A stretch of 64,000 nt of DNA from Lineus longissimus (GCF_910592395.1 NC_088310.1:10857501-10921500), one strand, 5' to 3'. Shown: positions 45,180-57,954, numbered from the stretch's first letter. Notes: a model not told the origin generated them from the sequence alone. Translations and numbers: made by a program.

Positions 45180-45739
45180 TGCTTACGTTCTGACAAAAAT
45201 AGTTGCTCCTAAACCAGATCTATTGGTATTGATTACCAGATACATGTAGTTATTTCAACATCTCCTAAATGAAGGGACAATTTAGTTCATGACTAAACAT
45301 AGCTAAAGGAAGCAGGTTCTGCCACCTAGAAGTAAAATGACGAACTAAAGTAAGTGCACTGAACATTGATTATTCGTGTGGTTTAAAGTCCGTATTCTCG
45401 GTATAATCGTGCAACTATTTGCGTGGGATTTTTATAATCATGCGATGTTATCACACAACTCATCATGAGAATATCATAATTTTACTTTGTCACCAAAATG
45501 ATGCCACGAATGACAGTTCTTTGTATTTAGCCCACGGCCGACATCTCTTCATAATAGGTGGTGTTCGAAAATCCCCCGAAACACAAATGTGGACGCCAAT
45601 CTCATTGCTCGACCTCCTGATTCACGTGTACATTTCGCAGGCTTTGGGAAAACTCCTTATTGCACCAAACGTACCCGACAAACGTGAATGAATGTGCAAA
45701 GTGCATCGCACTGATGTCGCGAATTGGATCAATTGGATT
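45180..45739 (+). repeat. Dispersed ~555-bp repeat, copy 2 (right arm)
   Basis: Mirror partner of 25,584-26,144; see copy 3 at 35,870-36,420. The right-arm insertion ends about 30 bases upstream. Confidence 0.8.
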
Positions 45740-47409
45740 CATTACCAGCTATTGCGGACCTAGCTAATCAAGCCAATTAGTGCACCTGCTTTATTGGTCC
45801 TGGCAAGCCTAATGGAAAATGCATAGGAAATATCAATAAAGTTGGCTTTTTGGGCGGGGTGTCAAAATAATCCCAACTCCCGACTTCTGACACAATTCTA
45901 TATATGTCCAGGTATTTACTGGCAAAATTTGGAGTGATTTGGATGGAAATTCGATGGGTCCATCTATAGGTTGAAAATTTTGGTAAATCTGTAATGCTTC
46001 ACTCATAGCCCGTAGTGTAAATTCCTGAGAAATTGGGTTTTGGGGGCTTTTCTAGCTGCGCTAGCTCCGAAACTATACATTTGATACAAACTCCCGACTT
46101 CAGATGTGGTTGATATAACTCTTAGGATTATATTCATAAGATTTCAGCTTTATTGGAGTGTGGAATTCCTGTCAGGTAAATTTCCATATTTCCCCATCTT
46201 TTTGTTTACCCATCTTTAGTGGACCCTCCATTAAACACCCTGGCCCTCTTCCATCTTTCCTTGAAACCTGTGTAGAGAAACTTAGGTATCTACCTGTTAC
46301 TTTATCATATTTTATGGCCCCCTCCGATTTTCGACTCAGTAGAATAGATCACCTATTTAAGTAAATTTTGTGGAATACTTCTAGCTATGTGTCTTGTAAT
46401 GCAATCTGACTGGAACCTTGTATGTCAGATTCGTATTTACCGCAATTTAAGTCACAGCCCCTCCTCTATTTCAATTCCCTATGCATTGTAGTGTTTTGCA
46501 CTTTCAAGTTTCGTGTACACCCTGTGTGTAGTTTCATCAATCTATCAAGTTCCATTTATCTCATCCCTCAAAATTCATAATCTCTCGGCATTTCTATATC
46601 GTTTCACGATTATGTTAGACCACAATTGCCGCATTTTATTCAAGTTTCATTTGGGATGACTTCTTCACAGGTTCCGTCGAACAGCCAACATGGCGCTGAC
46701 GTCTCCTTGCTAGTTTTTCTATTCTAGAAAATCACTCAGAACTGACTCTCACCTCTGTCAACTTTCATGTAGCTTGGTAAAAGTGATCTTGGGTAACACC
46801 TTTCGCAAATCGTACCTCTCTTGTGACATTTTCATCCGTAAAAATCGACACATTTTGACCTGTTTGTGAACTTTCATACGGAGCGATTTTCATCTCGTGT
46901 TCGTACATGGCGTATGCCCTTTGGGTGACGACACCGGGTTTCGCACCCAGATTCCGAGTTCACATGGTACTTTTAACTTTGTGAATTGTTTTAAAACTTT
47001 AGAATCTCAAAATTAGATATATATCCATTTAATCGAGCAATCTCATTCTTGATATTCATGTCAGAATTATTTGCGAAACCTTTGAATTCGTATTGCGATT
47101 TCTTTCGTCTGCTATTTTCGGTCCGTCATCACGTGGTTTACAACCACATTTTTCTACTGTAACACCGTCCCCGAGTCGTCGTGTGACGAATATATAACCG
47201 TCTAAACTCTCTAAAACCTATATCCATGTATTTTTATCCACGTTTCTCACGCTTTGAGTTAAAATTCAGAAGGAAACGACCCCGTGTTGGTTCTGGAAGC
47301 GTTTTATTGCGACTTTGATTTCGGAGTTCGGCCATTCCGCACCCTGTCTTTATGCACAAAATTATACCAATTTTTTTGGGCCAAATTTCGATACTAATTT
47401 CCCTCTAGA
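45740..47409. other. Arm sequence without a recognised gene (right)
   Basis: Mirror of 23,841-25,583. The phrase 'aactcccgacttc' occurs near 45,880 and 46,090. No gene called. Confidence 0.45.
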
Positions 47410-48178
47410 ATAATTCTGAACCAACATTTCTTCTTGAAATTTCATCCTTTTAAAGATGAAACCTTATTCTATCTTAGGTATGTAAATTCGAGTAGTGAAT
47501 CGGTAAGAGAATTATTTTCTGCAACAAATTGTAAACTTGATGTAAACGTCGTCTGAGTTTAGCGAAACCGCGTAACCCGTTTTTGTCGTATTGTTTACGA
47601 GTCAATTATCAGTACAAATTCTGTTTGTAAATAATTCTTTATGTAGGATTTTGGATGAATCTTTCACAACTTGTAGTAGAATTATCTATTTTGGTCGTCT
47701 ACGTCATTTTTAGCAGAAAGTCGCTAAAATAATTATTTCTAGTTAGAAATACTTTGCGTGACGGTGGTCCCGTTTTGCATGAATTAAGGCGCAAGACCGC
47801 CTTTTTGGTAAATGTTTCTTTCAAATTTCTGTGAGAAATTGGTTCTCAAATAATTGTTTGTGGAGGAATTTCCGTAAACTTCCTCTCCCCGGTAGATAAG
47901 TTCCTATTCTATACCGTATGTACAATTGTTAAGTCTTGTCTTGTAAAAAAATTATTTGTCGATCAAAATGCCAAATCTGGTCTCGGTCTTCCGCCCTCTT
48001 TAAAGGGAATTAACGTTAAAATTATTTTGTCGGGAAAATTCGGCTTTTTCATTCGTCTGACAAATAATTCTTTGTGAGCGGATTTCTATAAACTTCCTCG
48101 TCAAGATAGATATACCCTTACTCTATCACGTGTGTATGATTTCTTTGCGACAACTTGTAAAATAATTATTTGTGAGTT
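47410..48178. repeat. AATAATTCTTT array (right arm)
   Basis: Mirror of 23,073-23,840, with the same four units; some copies carry 'aataatTAttt' in place of 'aataattCttt'. Confidence 0.6.
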
Positions 48179-48247
48179 TGAAATGTAAATGTTAGACATT
48201 TTTAGACGGAATTATACGTCATCATTATCCAAATTTCGACGTTTCCT

Positions 48248-48302
48248 ATTGGTCAATCGCTGTTGTGACGTCATGTTTTTGACGTCTAAAATGTATAAAA
48301 GG
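48248..48302 (+). promoter_or_regulatory. CCAAT-CRE-TATA promoter (right arm)
   Basis: ATTGG at 48,248-48,252, a perfect CRE TGACGTCA at 48,266-48,273 and TATAAAAGG at 48,294-48,302, a classic core promoter pointing toward gypsy gag 1.5 kb downstream. It may drive a non-coding transcript or form part of a longer gypsy LTR than assumed here. Confidence 0.6.
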
Positions 48303-48953
48303 CGTCATTTCTGAACAGTTTGGCAGTTTCAATTTTGGACTCCACTTGTAAGGTTAAAATCCTAAAAATTTAAGCGAGACCCTCGTAGGCTTGCCTGCGA
48401 GTAGGTCCATGCTTTTGTATTAGGAATGTACATAATACATGGAATTTTAGTCTGAATTACGGAATTGGCACTCAATTTCGGAATTCCTTTTTCTATTCCT
48501 ATGTGTTACTGTGCGCTTGTCTGCCCCATGCTTCCCATTATGTCAGCGCGGGCAGATCCCTATGCATTTTAGACCACGTACAGTCAAATATTTAAATCCG
48601 TTCAAAATTCATTTACATCTAAATTCCTACAAGTGCTTCGTAATCAGACCACTCCTCGCTTCACTTAGCCTGGATGGCTGATACGTTGATTTATCAAAGA
48701 ACCGTCCTGTCTTAAGATTAAGATACTGACTAGAAGTTAATCATAATATCACTATCTTTTAGTTTAACTGGAAACTGAACTTAAACGTCGCCTCCTCATC
48801 AGTTCTGCTGTCGTCGAAATCAAAATTATATACATATTTATATATCATACTTCATTTTCATGAATGATATCGATTGTGCGCATGAGCATCTATTAAACAA
48901 ATCTCGGGATATTTTATACATTTGACTTCGTTGATATCATTACCTACAAGCTT

Positions 48954-49580
48954 TGTGGCGTGCCCTGACGGACTAACATAAGGTCACTAGTCACGGATTT
49001 AGTCACTTGTCGTTACGAAGGGGATAGTTGGTGAACATCCTTATGGTACTGAGCTTGCATTTCCTTATTTCGCGATCTCTTTGGCGCGACCCTGTCCATG
49101 CCAATTTTCACCCTGCCACTCACCAAGAAGGAAGGACGACCCCCAAGTTGAACTGGCGCGACTCTGTCCATGCCAAGTTTCACCCTGCCACCCACCATGA
49201 AGGAAGGACGACCCCAAGTTGAACTGGTCGACTATGTCCATGCGAGTTTTACCTGCCATCCACCAAGAAGGAAGGACGATACCAAGTGGTACTGGCGCGA
49301 CATAGCCGTGTTCTCGCACGACTCTGTCCATGCCATGTTTCAACCAATAGTCAACCGAGAAAAAAGGACGACTTCAAAACGTAATTACGGGATTCTATGC
49401 GCCACCCCGTCTATATATACAACGATGTCTATCAAACGGCCATCTCATGGTAGAGTATTCAGCCCTGTACCATGAGGATGCACCAATGAAAACTGGGGAA
49501 CGCCTCTATTAAGACCCGGTATATTTCCCCCCAAAAAAGGCCTATAAGTGACAGAGTCCCGATGTCGGAAAATCGCTACA
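48954..49580 (+). repeat. Candidate 5' LTR of gypsy (right copy)
   Basis: Ends …CGCTACA three bases before the primer site. The start at TGTGGCGTGCC is a guess. It holds a minisatellite (49,082-49,375) and a TATATATA box near 49,412. No matching 3' LTR was found up to the window end. Confidence 0.5.
49082..49375 (+). repeat. ~71-bp minisatellite in the candidate LTR
   Basis: Units start at 49,082, 49,154, 49,225 and 49,293 (72, 71 and 68 bp), sharing 'tgtccatgcca' and 'aagaaggaaggacga'. The last unit is diverged. Mirrored at about 21,890-22,160. Tandem repeats in U3 often act as enhancers. Confidence 0.8.
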
Positions 49581-49583
49581 AAA

Positions 49584-49601
49584 TGGTGACAGCGGTGGGA
49601 T
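49584..49601 (+). other. Primer binding site, tRNA-Leu type (right copy)
   Basis: TGGTGACAGCGGTGGGAT is complementary to a tRNA-Leu 3' end (…CCGCTGTCACCA). Confidence 0.75.
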
Positions 49602-49809
49602 TTCACTTAGTCACGTTTTTCAGAAAATATCCAACATGGTTCGAGCGGATGAGGACGACGTTCGTGATGATGACAAGATGAAGAAAGAATAATTCTACAA
49701 TTTTTCCTACAGATCCATGCAAGAGATTCCAGAGATAATCGTGATATACTACCCCGACGACGTACTGATTTTGGTGGTAACAGAGCAATAGAAATTTAAG
49801 GTAATTATC

Positions 49810-50583
49810 ATGGCTGAAGGCGATAGTCTTACCCCTGGTCTCCCAGAAAGCGACGACGAGGAGATAACGTTTCCTAGTCACCGACCTACTCCACCGTTTC
49901 GTCGTGCGGCAGGCGATGGTCCTGGTCCTAGTCCTTTGCAACACAAGGCCTGGGAGAAGCCAATTAAGATCGATAACTTTAGCGGAGACAAACAACAACC
50001 GTGGAGAGTGTGGCATCGTATGTTCGAAAGGATCGCCAGTATTAACCGATGGGATGAAGAGAAAGCTAACCAATTGTTCTCCCTACTGAGAGGCCCTGTC
50101 TTAGAAGTCACCTGTGGACTCCCCAACCATGAACTAGAGCATTATGATAACTTGGTGCACACTTTGGAGTGCCAGTTCGGCCCAGTGCGTCAAGCCGAAC
50201 TCCATATAGCAGAAATCCGGAACAGAAAGAAACGACCCGACGAAAGCTTCAGAAAACTTGGTCGTGCTAACAAGAGACTCAGCGAATTAGCCTATGACAC
50301 CAGTCCATACGAAACTAGTGAGCGCTTGGCGAAAGCTGACTTTATAGCCACGATTCCTGACTCGCACCTGAAAGTCATGATTCTACAAGGGAGACCATCT
50401 AACCTGGAGGAAGCCGTCGGCCTAGCTGAAGAGAATGCTGGCTATTGCAAGTGGGCAGGAGAGACAGAAGGGAAAACAAAGTCTTCAGTTCGCAATGTGA
50501 ATGTTGAAAATGAAGAAACATCTATGCCTCGACTTTTGAAGACTAATACAGAACATTTGCAGAAGATATACAAGAAGCTATGA
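49810..50583 (+). pseudogene. Gypsy gag (right copy)
   Basis: ATG at 49,810. The N-terminus is Pro/Ser-rich, and the capsid-like core (IDNFSGDKQQPWRVWHRMFE…) is followed by 'AELHIAEIRNRKKRPDESFR'. The frame shifts after 'SVRNVNVENEE' and stops at 50,583, before the zinc knuckle. The knuckle itself (C-x2-C-x4-H-x4-C; TCFNCSQVGHSSSEC) is coded at 50,637-50,681 in another frame. The product is the structural capsid protein of the retrotransposon particle. Confidence 0.85.
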
Positions 50584-50860
50584 CGCAGTTGACAATCAAC
50601 CAAAACCAAAAGAGGAAGAGACCCAAGAGTGACATTACCTGTTTCAATTGCTCCCAAGTGGGACATTCTAGCTCCGAGTGCACTGAACCCCGTTACCAGG
50701 GAAACGATCAGAGGCCGGCGACAAGGGGCGCCCGCCGGTCATAAACATTTCTAGTACGAGTCTCACTTCACCTCTTTCGTCAGTAACGTCCGATCCTCCT
50801 TCAAACAACGATAAACAAGAAAGAAACGACTTTTTACCAAAAACACCAGATATTGATGAA

Positions 50861-52126
50861 ATGAATAAGAAAGCCATTGTAAGACGCATTGGACCGGTGT
50901 CTGATAGCGGTCCGTTTGTAACCAGTCACATAAATAATACCAAGGTCAAGTTCATTATTGATACTGGATCCTGTGTCACCATACTGAGCCACGAGAGATA
51001 TCAAGCCATGGATCTTAAACTAAGACCACGTTTAGAAGAGTCCGATTTAAACCTTTTGACAGCTGACGACAGTCCATTATAATGGACAATGCGATGTGAA
51101 TATTGGAATCTTACGGAATTCGGAGACTCCATTTACTGTAATAGTCGCCGACATTTCCAGTGAGGGTCTTCTTGGTATTGACTTTATTCGATATTTTGAT
51201 TGTGAATTATATCCTGCCTCAAAGACACTGATGTGCCGTGGAGAACAGATCATCTGCGGCAATGTACAACAATACAGAGAACGACCTAGAGACGGGAAAT
51301 GTTGCCGACTATTAATGACGTGTACAACCGTCGTGCCACCGTTGAGTAGACAGGTGGTTTTAACAACAAAGAAAGGCTCTGCTCAGAGAGGAAAATGGGC
51401 TGCAACCGAACCAGTCCAGACCATGAAAACAGCATCCCAATCAAAGCCAGCCATAATGATTGGACGATCCATCGTTGATGCAGAAGCGAAATTAGTCCCG
51501 ATACCAGTTATCAACATGTCAGAAGATTCAATCGTGTTGGAAGCTGGAAAGACCATTGCCTTAATGTCAACACTGAATAGTGTTCAGTCCTATCATATAG
51601 GATGTGAAAAACCTAACAAAGGGACAACTGGAAGACGTGATGCCAATGTAAGTAAAGATGAGAAGAATATCAGCGATGAGGACGAACAAGAAGAGCCTCA
51701 GAAACACACGAAAGATGAAACTAAGTTACTCACCAGGGAATCGGCGACTGTCCAGCGGACATACATGGAGTACAGAGCGAGAGAGCTCTCCTCTGATGTC
51801 ACGAACAGGTCGATTTCTCGGGGAGGTGAAATGGGAACCCAAGATTTGAGATGGTCTGATCAGCCATACGGAAAATTCCGCGGGATTACCAGAAGTTTGC
51901 CGGTACGCCGGACCGAAAGGAGGGGATCAATGATGCCCGTAACTCCAGTTGTCTGTACTGGGACCTCTGAGTATCGCGGTGACGCGAACGAAACGATTAA
52001 AACGAAAAATACCGGTACTGTAAATATGTTAAATGTGCAACAATCATCATCGTCCTCAGATCTTTTGGACTTTGCGAATAAAGATGAAGAAGTGGAAAAC
52101 TCTCCAATGAACTACCTGAATCATTA
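50861..52126 (+). pseudogene. Gypsy protease and linker region
   Basis: The retropepsin active site FIIDTGS (Asp at 50,960) is intact and followed by 'VTILSHERYQAM'. A small deletion near 51,080 (right 'ccattataatgg' against left 'ccattatatgtgtatgg') breaks the frame and gives a stop. The second segment (51,096-52,127) holds the end of the protease fold and a charged linker before reverse transcriptase. Confidence 0.8.
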
Positions 52127-53725
52127 ATGGACATGTTTATGAGAGGAACACTTCATTTGGTTGGTAATCAAATCATAAGACTAAAGGAATTGATATTAAG
52201 ACACATACCTTTATTTTCCAAATCTAAGTTAGACATCGGAAAAGCCTCCGGTATTAAACACGCAATCGACACGGGCGATTCACTACCACTCAGCCAACCT
52301 CTAAGAAGGCTTCCATTACACCAGCAAGACGAAGCTGACAGGCAAGTTGAAGAAATGCCCGAAGCTGGGGTCATTGAAAGGTCAATCAGTCCATGGAGCT
52401 GCGGCGTTGTGTTGGTTGAGAAGAAGGATGGAAGTCAGAGATTTTGTATCGATTTCAGAAGGTTGAATTGCGTCACAGTCAAAACGAACAGCGGGTTACA
52501 AAGAATCGATTCACAACTAGACAGTCTTCAGGGCTTCAAATGGTTCAGCACACTCGACATCACGAGTGCGTATTGGAATGTGGAGATGGAGGAATCTTCA
52601 AGCGAAAAGACGGCGTTCTCTACTAGACTGGGGCACTTCTAATTCAGAAGAATGCCATTTGGGTTAGTTAACGCGGGTGCTACTTTCTCCCGACTCATGC
52701 AACATATCCTTGAAGGTTTGGAGTGGCACACCTGTTTGATATACCTCGACGACGTTGTTGCAATGGGAAAAGATTACGAAAGCGCCATCGATAATCTGGA
52801 CAAGATCTTTGCCAAGTTAGAAGCCGCAGGAGTCAAACTGAAACCAAAGAAATGTCACCTCTTGCAGAAAGAAGTTTTGGGCCATTTAGTTACGGAAGAT
52901 GGCATAGGCACTGCACCGGGAAAGATTGAAGCAGTAAAGAACTGGCATATTCCAACGAATCTTACGGAGGTGAAATCATTTTTGGGACTCGTAACATATT
53001 ATAAGTCGTTCATACCGTCGTTTGGAGACGTCGCAAGGCCACTCTACAAACTCTCCAACGCTGATCAAGAACTTGATTGGACCCTGGAATGTGAGCAGTC
53101 TTTTGAAAAGTTAAAAGAGCTTTTGATATCCGCACCGATCCTAGGATACCCAAACAAACATGGAAAATTTATTTTAGACACGGACGCTTCAGGATATGCT
53201 TTGGGAGCTGTGCTCAGTCAGATGCAAAATGGAAAAGAGAAAGTGATAGCTTATGCAAGTAAGACGATGTCCAACAGCGAAAAGAATTATTGTGTCACCC
53301 GACGAGAACTTTTGGCTGTGGTTATATTTGTTCGGAAATATCGCCATTACTTATATGGGAAGAAGTTCACTATTAGAACACATCATAGCTGTCTTCAATG
53401 GCTTACGAACTTTAAAGAACCTGAAGGTCAGTTGGCTCGTTGGATCGAATACTAGGGACATTTGATTTTGAGATCATCCACCGTAGCGGTAAAATCCATG
53501 GAAATGCTGATGCCTTATCAAGGATAACATGTACCTACTGCACTAATAAGAAATACGACTCCCCGTGCGTGAGACTGATCAGTGATTCGACCACGACATT
53601 CACTTTGGACAAACCCTTGTTAGCAGAGGCTCAGATGCAGACTGAACATTCTGGCCCACTCGAAGACGCTGCCCCAACCAAGATTAAATGGGTTCCGAAA
53701 CACTGGTACCAGAAACCTAGACCAG
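52127..53725 (+). pseudogene. Gypsy reverse transcriptase and RNase H
   Basis: The RT begins with 'VIERSISPWSCGVVLVEKKD', then 'RFCIDFRRLN' and 'TLDITSAYWNV'; after a TAA near 52,640 it resumes at MPFGLVNAGATFSRLM and carries the catalytic YLDD (52,743-52,754). The connection domain (SFLGLVTYYKSFIPSF) and RNase H (LDTDASGYALGAVLSQ; 'NYCVTRRELLAVV') follow, with a TAG at 53,453. The copy has at least two stops and is cut by the Harbinger element at 53,726. Ty3/gypsy order (PR-RT-RH-IN) is preserved. Confidence 0.85.
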
Positions 53726-53915
53726 GGGCCGGTTGCACAAAAGTAAAAAATAGTTAAAAATCACTGTTAGTTTATCTTGGCGTTAACTTAACTCCAAAAA
53801 GTTAATTTGGGTTGCAAGAAAGAAAATTATTTTAAAGTAGCGTTAAGTTAACGCTAACTTTAACTGACCTCCTAACCCCAAGATAAATCCCTATTTTGGA
53901 GTTAGTTGAAACAAA

Positions 53916-55232
53916 ATGGTGGACAACCAGGCCCTGTTTGTGGCTTTCCAGCCATTTTTTCAAGCTCCACGGCATTTTAGACAAAGAATCAACCACTTGG
54001 AGTTCTTCAATGACAATAAACTTTTTAAAAGATACCGTTTTTGCAGAGAAACCATTGTTTTGATAGTTGAAATGCTCAGGGAGGACATTGAAAGTGCGAC
54101 CAACAGAAGCCATGCAATTTCGCCTGAGGTGCAAGTCTTGATTGCTCTCCGTTATTTTGCATCTGGAGCTTTCTTTGAAGTTATTGGGGACACTTTCGGT
54201 GTAGACAAAGCTAGTGTAAGTCGTGTGGTGCACAGGGTGGCTGGCCTGTTAGATGCTGCACGGGACGATTTTATTGTGTGGCCCCAGTCGGTGGAGGAGA
54301 GGCGTCGAATTCAAGCTGGATTCTATGCGATCTCACATTTTCCCAAAGTATTGGGATGCATCGACGGCACGCACATCAGAATGATATGCCCCAGTGAGCC
54401 ACGTCCTGATGCTGATCACATCCCAGAACCAGCCAATGCTGCTGAGAATGACCAGGAGATGCGAGATGACCAGATAGGCCTACATGCTCCTGATCCTGCA
54501 CATGCAGCTGCACTGCCCATGCCTGCAGATCGCGAAGGCGAAGCCATGGAAGAAGCAGAACAACCCGCGCAAGTTCCTCCAGCTCCAGCCTACGAAGCAT
54601 CTTTTGTAAACAGGAAGGGATATCACTCCATCAACGTGCAAGCAGTGGTTGACGATAAGGGTAATTACTTTTATAATTATACCTGAAAACATGCTAAATA
54701 CTAGGGCCAATATCCATGATATCACAACTAGCGCCACATCCTCGACATCATGAGTCATGACATGCACCATGACTGACATGCCTTTTTTGGTAAACGAACG
54801 TTGACCAATTCCATGATTGCCTGACCAACAAAACATATGGAATGCCATTTATGCAAAAATTATCTCTTGTACACTGTTGCTCGTAAAGATAGAATACGCA
54901 TAGTTTTTGTATTTTTTCATCGTTAATTGCATAGAAACTTGTTGATGCTGAAATATGAAACAAGAGTGAGGATAGAACATGCCTTTGGAGTGTTAAAGAG
55001 GAGGTTCCATGTTCTCCATGGGGAGATTCGTATGCAGCCAGACCGTGTAGTTAAGATCATCTCTGCCTGTTTTGTCCTGCATAATATTGCAAAGATGAGA
55101 GGAGAACGTGACCCCCCAGAAGACGACGACAGTGATGACGAAGAAGATGATGAAGATGATGATGAGGAGTATGCTGGCCCAAACTCTGGCAGTGTTTACA
55201 GGGACTACCTCGCCAATCGCTACTTTGCTTAA
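53916..55232 (+). pseudogene. HARBI1-type transposase, missing middle segment
   Basis: Exon 1 (53,916-54,660, donor AAGG|GTAATT) encodes the N-terminal helix-turn-helix region ('FGVDKASVSRVVHRV') and the first catalytic Asp in 'VLGCIDGTHIRM', then 'NRKGYHSINVQAVVDDKG'. The last segment (from acceptor ATAG at 54,934 to TAA at 55,232) has the catalytic Glu region 'TRVRIEHAFGVLKRRFHVL' and an acidic tail. The usual block between, with the second Asp (PGS.HD) and 'GDSGY', is absent from the ~270 bases between them, and the exon phases do not match. An Ala/Glu/Pro-rich insert of ~65 residues follows the first Asp. Probably inactive by internal deletion. Confidence 0.8.
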
Positions 55233-55529
55233 TTGACTGTGATCCACTGCAACCTGAGTGAGGGGATATATCAAAACAGTGGAAGCTACAGCCAGTGAAT
55301 TTTCCAATTTCAAACTTAAAAACTATAACTATATGTATTGCATAATTAACACTCGCGTAAGAAATATACCATAACATTTTCATCATGTCACTGACACTGT
55401 AGCTTCTAATTTTGATACATTCCCTTTGTGTTTTAAATAACTTGATATTTACTATATATTTACTATTTAATATATTTAATATTTAAAGAATTCAAATCCT
55501 ATAAACATAGATACTATTTACACATAAAT

Positions 55530-57954
55530 TTACAGTTCAATGCCCGACAGACCCAAGAACTCCTTTTCCTTCAGCAGAGCAATCTCCAGCTGTAGCTTTT
55601 CTATTCGAAGGCCAGCCTCTTTCTGAAGAACTTCCTGAGTACGGTTTGTGGCCTTCTGCGTAACAAGAGTTGCCTCAAGGACCTCAAGCTGCATGTTAAA
55701 TACATCCTGCTGAGTCTTCTGTCGGCACATGGCGTCTGTCAGCAGACCCTTCGCATGTGCTTTCCTGGCACCTAGGAGAGAATGAAACAAATTATGACGG
55801 GTTAAATGGATCACACAGCACTTCAATTTTGTCACTTTGTGAACGGCCAGAGCTCATTTTAGCACATTTGATTGATTCATGTAGGGACTGCTTAAAATCA
55901 AGAAAGGCTTTCGCCATTCTAGAGTCCCAACAACTCACCAGTGACTTTGCACAGTTTGGCCTTCTTTTTGGCTGGAGATTTTGGGGCAGTCATTGCAGTG
56001 GCTGTCATCGTCTGTTGAGAATCTAGAATAAAAAATGACAGTTCGGCCTATATGATGATAAATATCAAATCACGAAAGGTCACAAAATGTTTTGCAACCA
56101 AAACTCTGGCAAATATAGATTCAAATATCCAAAATGCAAATGCCTTGATATATGAGGTGTGGGCCAGGCTATCAGCATCGATACAGTATTAGACCCCGGG
56201 CCTAATAGCCTACTGAAAGACCGAACCTGTATCTAATAGCATACCAAGAATTATTGTGGCTCCCTCTATGTGTGTTTCGTGTGGTTGACGATCAAAGGTT
56301 GCCACAACCACTGCATCTGAGCAGTCGACATCAACATCTGCAGCTTGATTTACTGAAAAATTAAATGAAATTATCATAAAAAATAATTTTGCTATTTCTA
56401 AATTAAAGACGCATGATGTCTAACCGGGTCACTACAGTCGCTTTCTGTTTCTCAGTAGGCCTACTTGTATTTCTTCCATTGTATACCGGTACCAATGTAA
56501 TGTATCATAGTCTAAGAAATACTCGGCTCTTAATTGACATGGGCATATTTATCATCGAGCTTCCAGCACCTTTAAATTGAACTTACCAGGAGTCCAACCA
56601 GCCAGATCAGGTAATGTAGCAGGGAGGGAGACTGCTGCTGTAGCCTTAATAGGTGTCGTTACTGAAAATATTAACAAATGAAAGTTTTAAAGTTTAAAGG
56701 GAATGAATCACATAAATTGGCGGGAAAAATCAATAAATTCTAATTAAATCCATTGAAAATCCAAATTTCTATGATATTCCATTAAAACAGGGTGATATCA
56801 GCTTAACAATAGGCCTAATGTGTACAATTGCGATCATTTTGTTAATTATTTGAGGTAATTCACATGACTTATTGAATAAATTAAAAGTATTAACAAATAT
56901 TTATATTGGAACTTATTTCTGTTTCACCCTGTATAGTACTATTTGCAAACTTTGCATTCCATACACTTACTGGGCATGCTCAGTGCGTTTAGAAATATGG
57001 AGTCGGGAAATTTGCAAGCGCGTATTTGGAGCAGCGAATAACCACATTTTCTGTACTTTTGTGCAGTTGAACTGCCTTATCTGCTGATGAATTTGATTTA
57101 TAGAGCTATGAAGTCAACTACTATGGTACTATTTCTAAGTGACGGTCATGAAAAGCTGTACTTTCGGCCGCTTGAAAAATGCATGCATGCACTCTCATGT
57201 CAGCATGTACACATGGTCGCTATACACACAGGAAGTCCAACAGAAATGGCTGGCAGAGTGCCAATATCGATGCAGGCACCAGACGACATACTTTGAACTT
57301 AGCCAGGGTAGGGCCGAGTTGAGCTTAATTCCACCAATGTTTTTGAAGATTGACATCAGGCTATGAAATCTAGACCTATGTAAGGCTTAGGCCTATGTTC
57401 AGAAATATATGCTGGTAGAAGTAGATAGCGTTTTATGGCCTAATTAGGCTAAATCGGAGCCTGGTGTACCTACCTGCAGACTCAAATCCACCAGTGATGC
57501 CTCTGAATGCTGCGTCTTTTTCGAATGTTTCTATTATTCTCTGCAGTGTAGGGTCGGCCTGTGGCATCTTCCCCCCTCCGCCAGTCCCTCTCTGGTGTTT
57601 TTGCTGCAGGGAATGGATCTCTTTCGCCTTTGAAAGCTGCTGGTTCCATTTTTCCCTGCAGTTATCCCCGGTCCTTGTGGCCACTCCCAAGGAACTAACC
57701 ATTAGAGCAATTTCATCCCATTTGTTTTTTTTCATTTTGTTTGTCACATCTGACGAAAACTTGGATCGCAAGATCCCAAGTTCATTTATAACAACATCGA
57801 CTAAAACTTCGGCTTCTGAGTGTGAAAAATTTGGTTTCCTCTCCCTTTTTGTCTTTTGAGATGAATGATTCTCTATGGAGGCAGCCATCTTGCATGTCTT
57901 GCTTTCAATATGAGGACCAAATGCATTATGGGAAATGTCCCTAGCAACTAACAT
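55530..57954 (-). CDS. Harbinger Myb/SANT-like DNA-binding protein, five exons
   Basis: Exons: 57,954-57,474, 56,661-56,587, 56,352-56,245, 56,022-55,939 and 55,771-55,530. All four introns have GT-AG ends and phase 1, and the total is 990 nt (329 aa; an alternative ATG at 57,888 gives 307 aa). Exon 1 carries the Myb/SANT-like domain ('KPNFSHSEAEVLVDVVINEL', 'KKNKWDEIA', 'NCREKWNQQLSKAKE'). Exon 4 has a basic 'PAKKKAKLCK' patch and exon 5 an amphipathic coiled coil ending LSGIEL. In Harbinger systems this partner binds the element ends and brings the transposase into the nucleus. It is free of stops across all five exons, in contrast to the broken transposase. Confidence 0.8.

Larger units (their letters stand above)
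39605..52045. repeat. Right arm of large inverted duplication
   Basis: Mirror of 19,343-28,085. It is longer mainly because of the 3.42-kb insertion at 41,727-45,146; without it the arm is about 9.0 kb. The inner end lies in GPCR intron 1 and the outer end in gypsy pol, after which only the right copy continues. Confidence 0.95.

Noticed and set aside
49603-50073. 156-codon minus frames antisense to gag (also 21,189-21,659)
   Set aside because: Shadow of gag; the sense frame carries the Gag motifs.
57464-57859. 131-codon plus frame in the Harbinger element
   Set aside because: Shadow of Myb exon 1, which has the recognised domain and splice sites.
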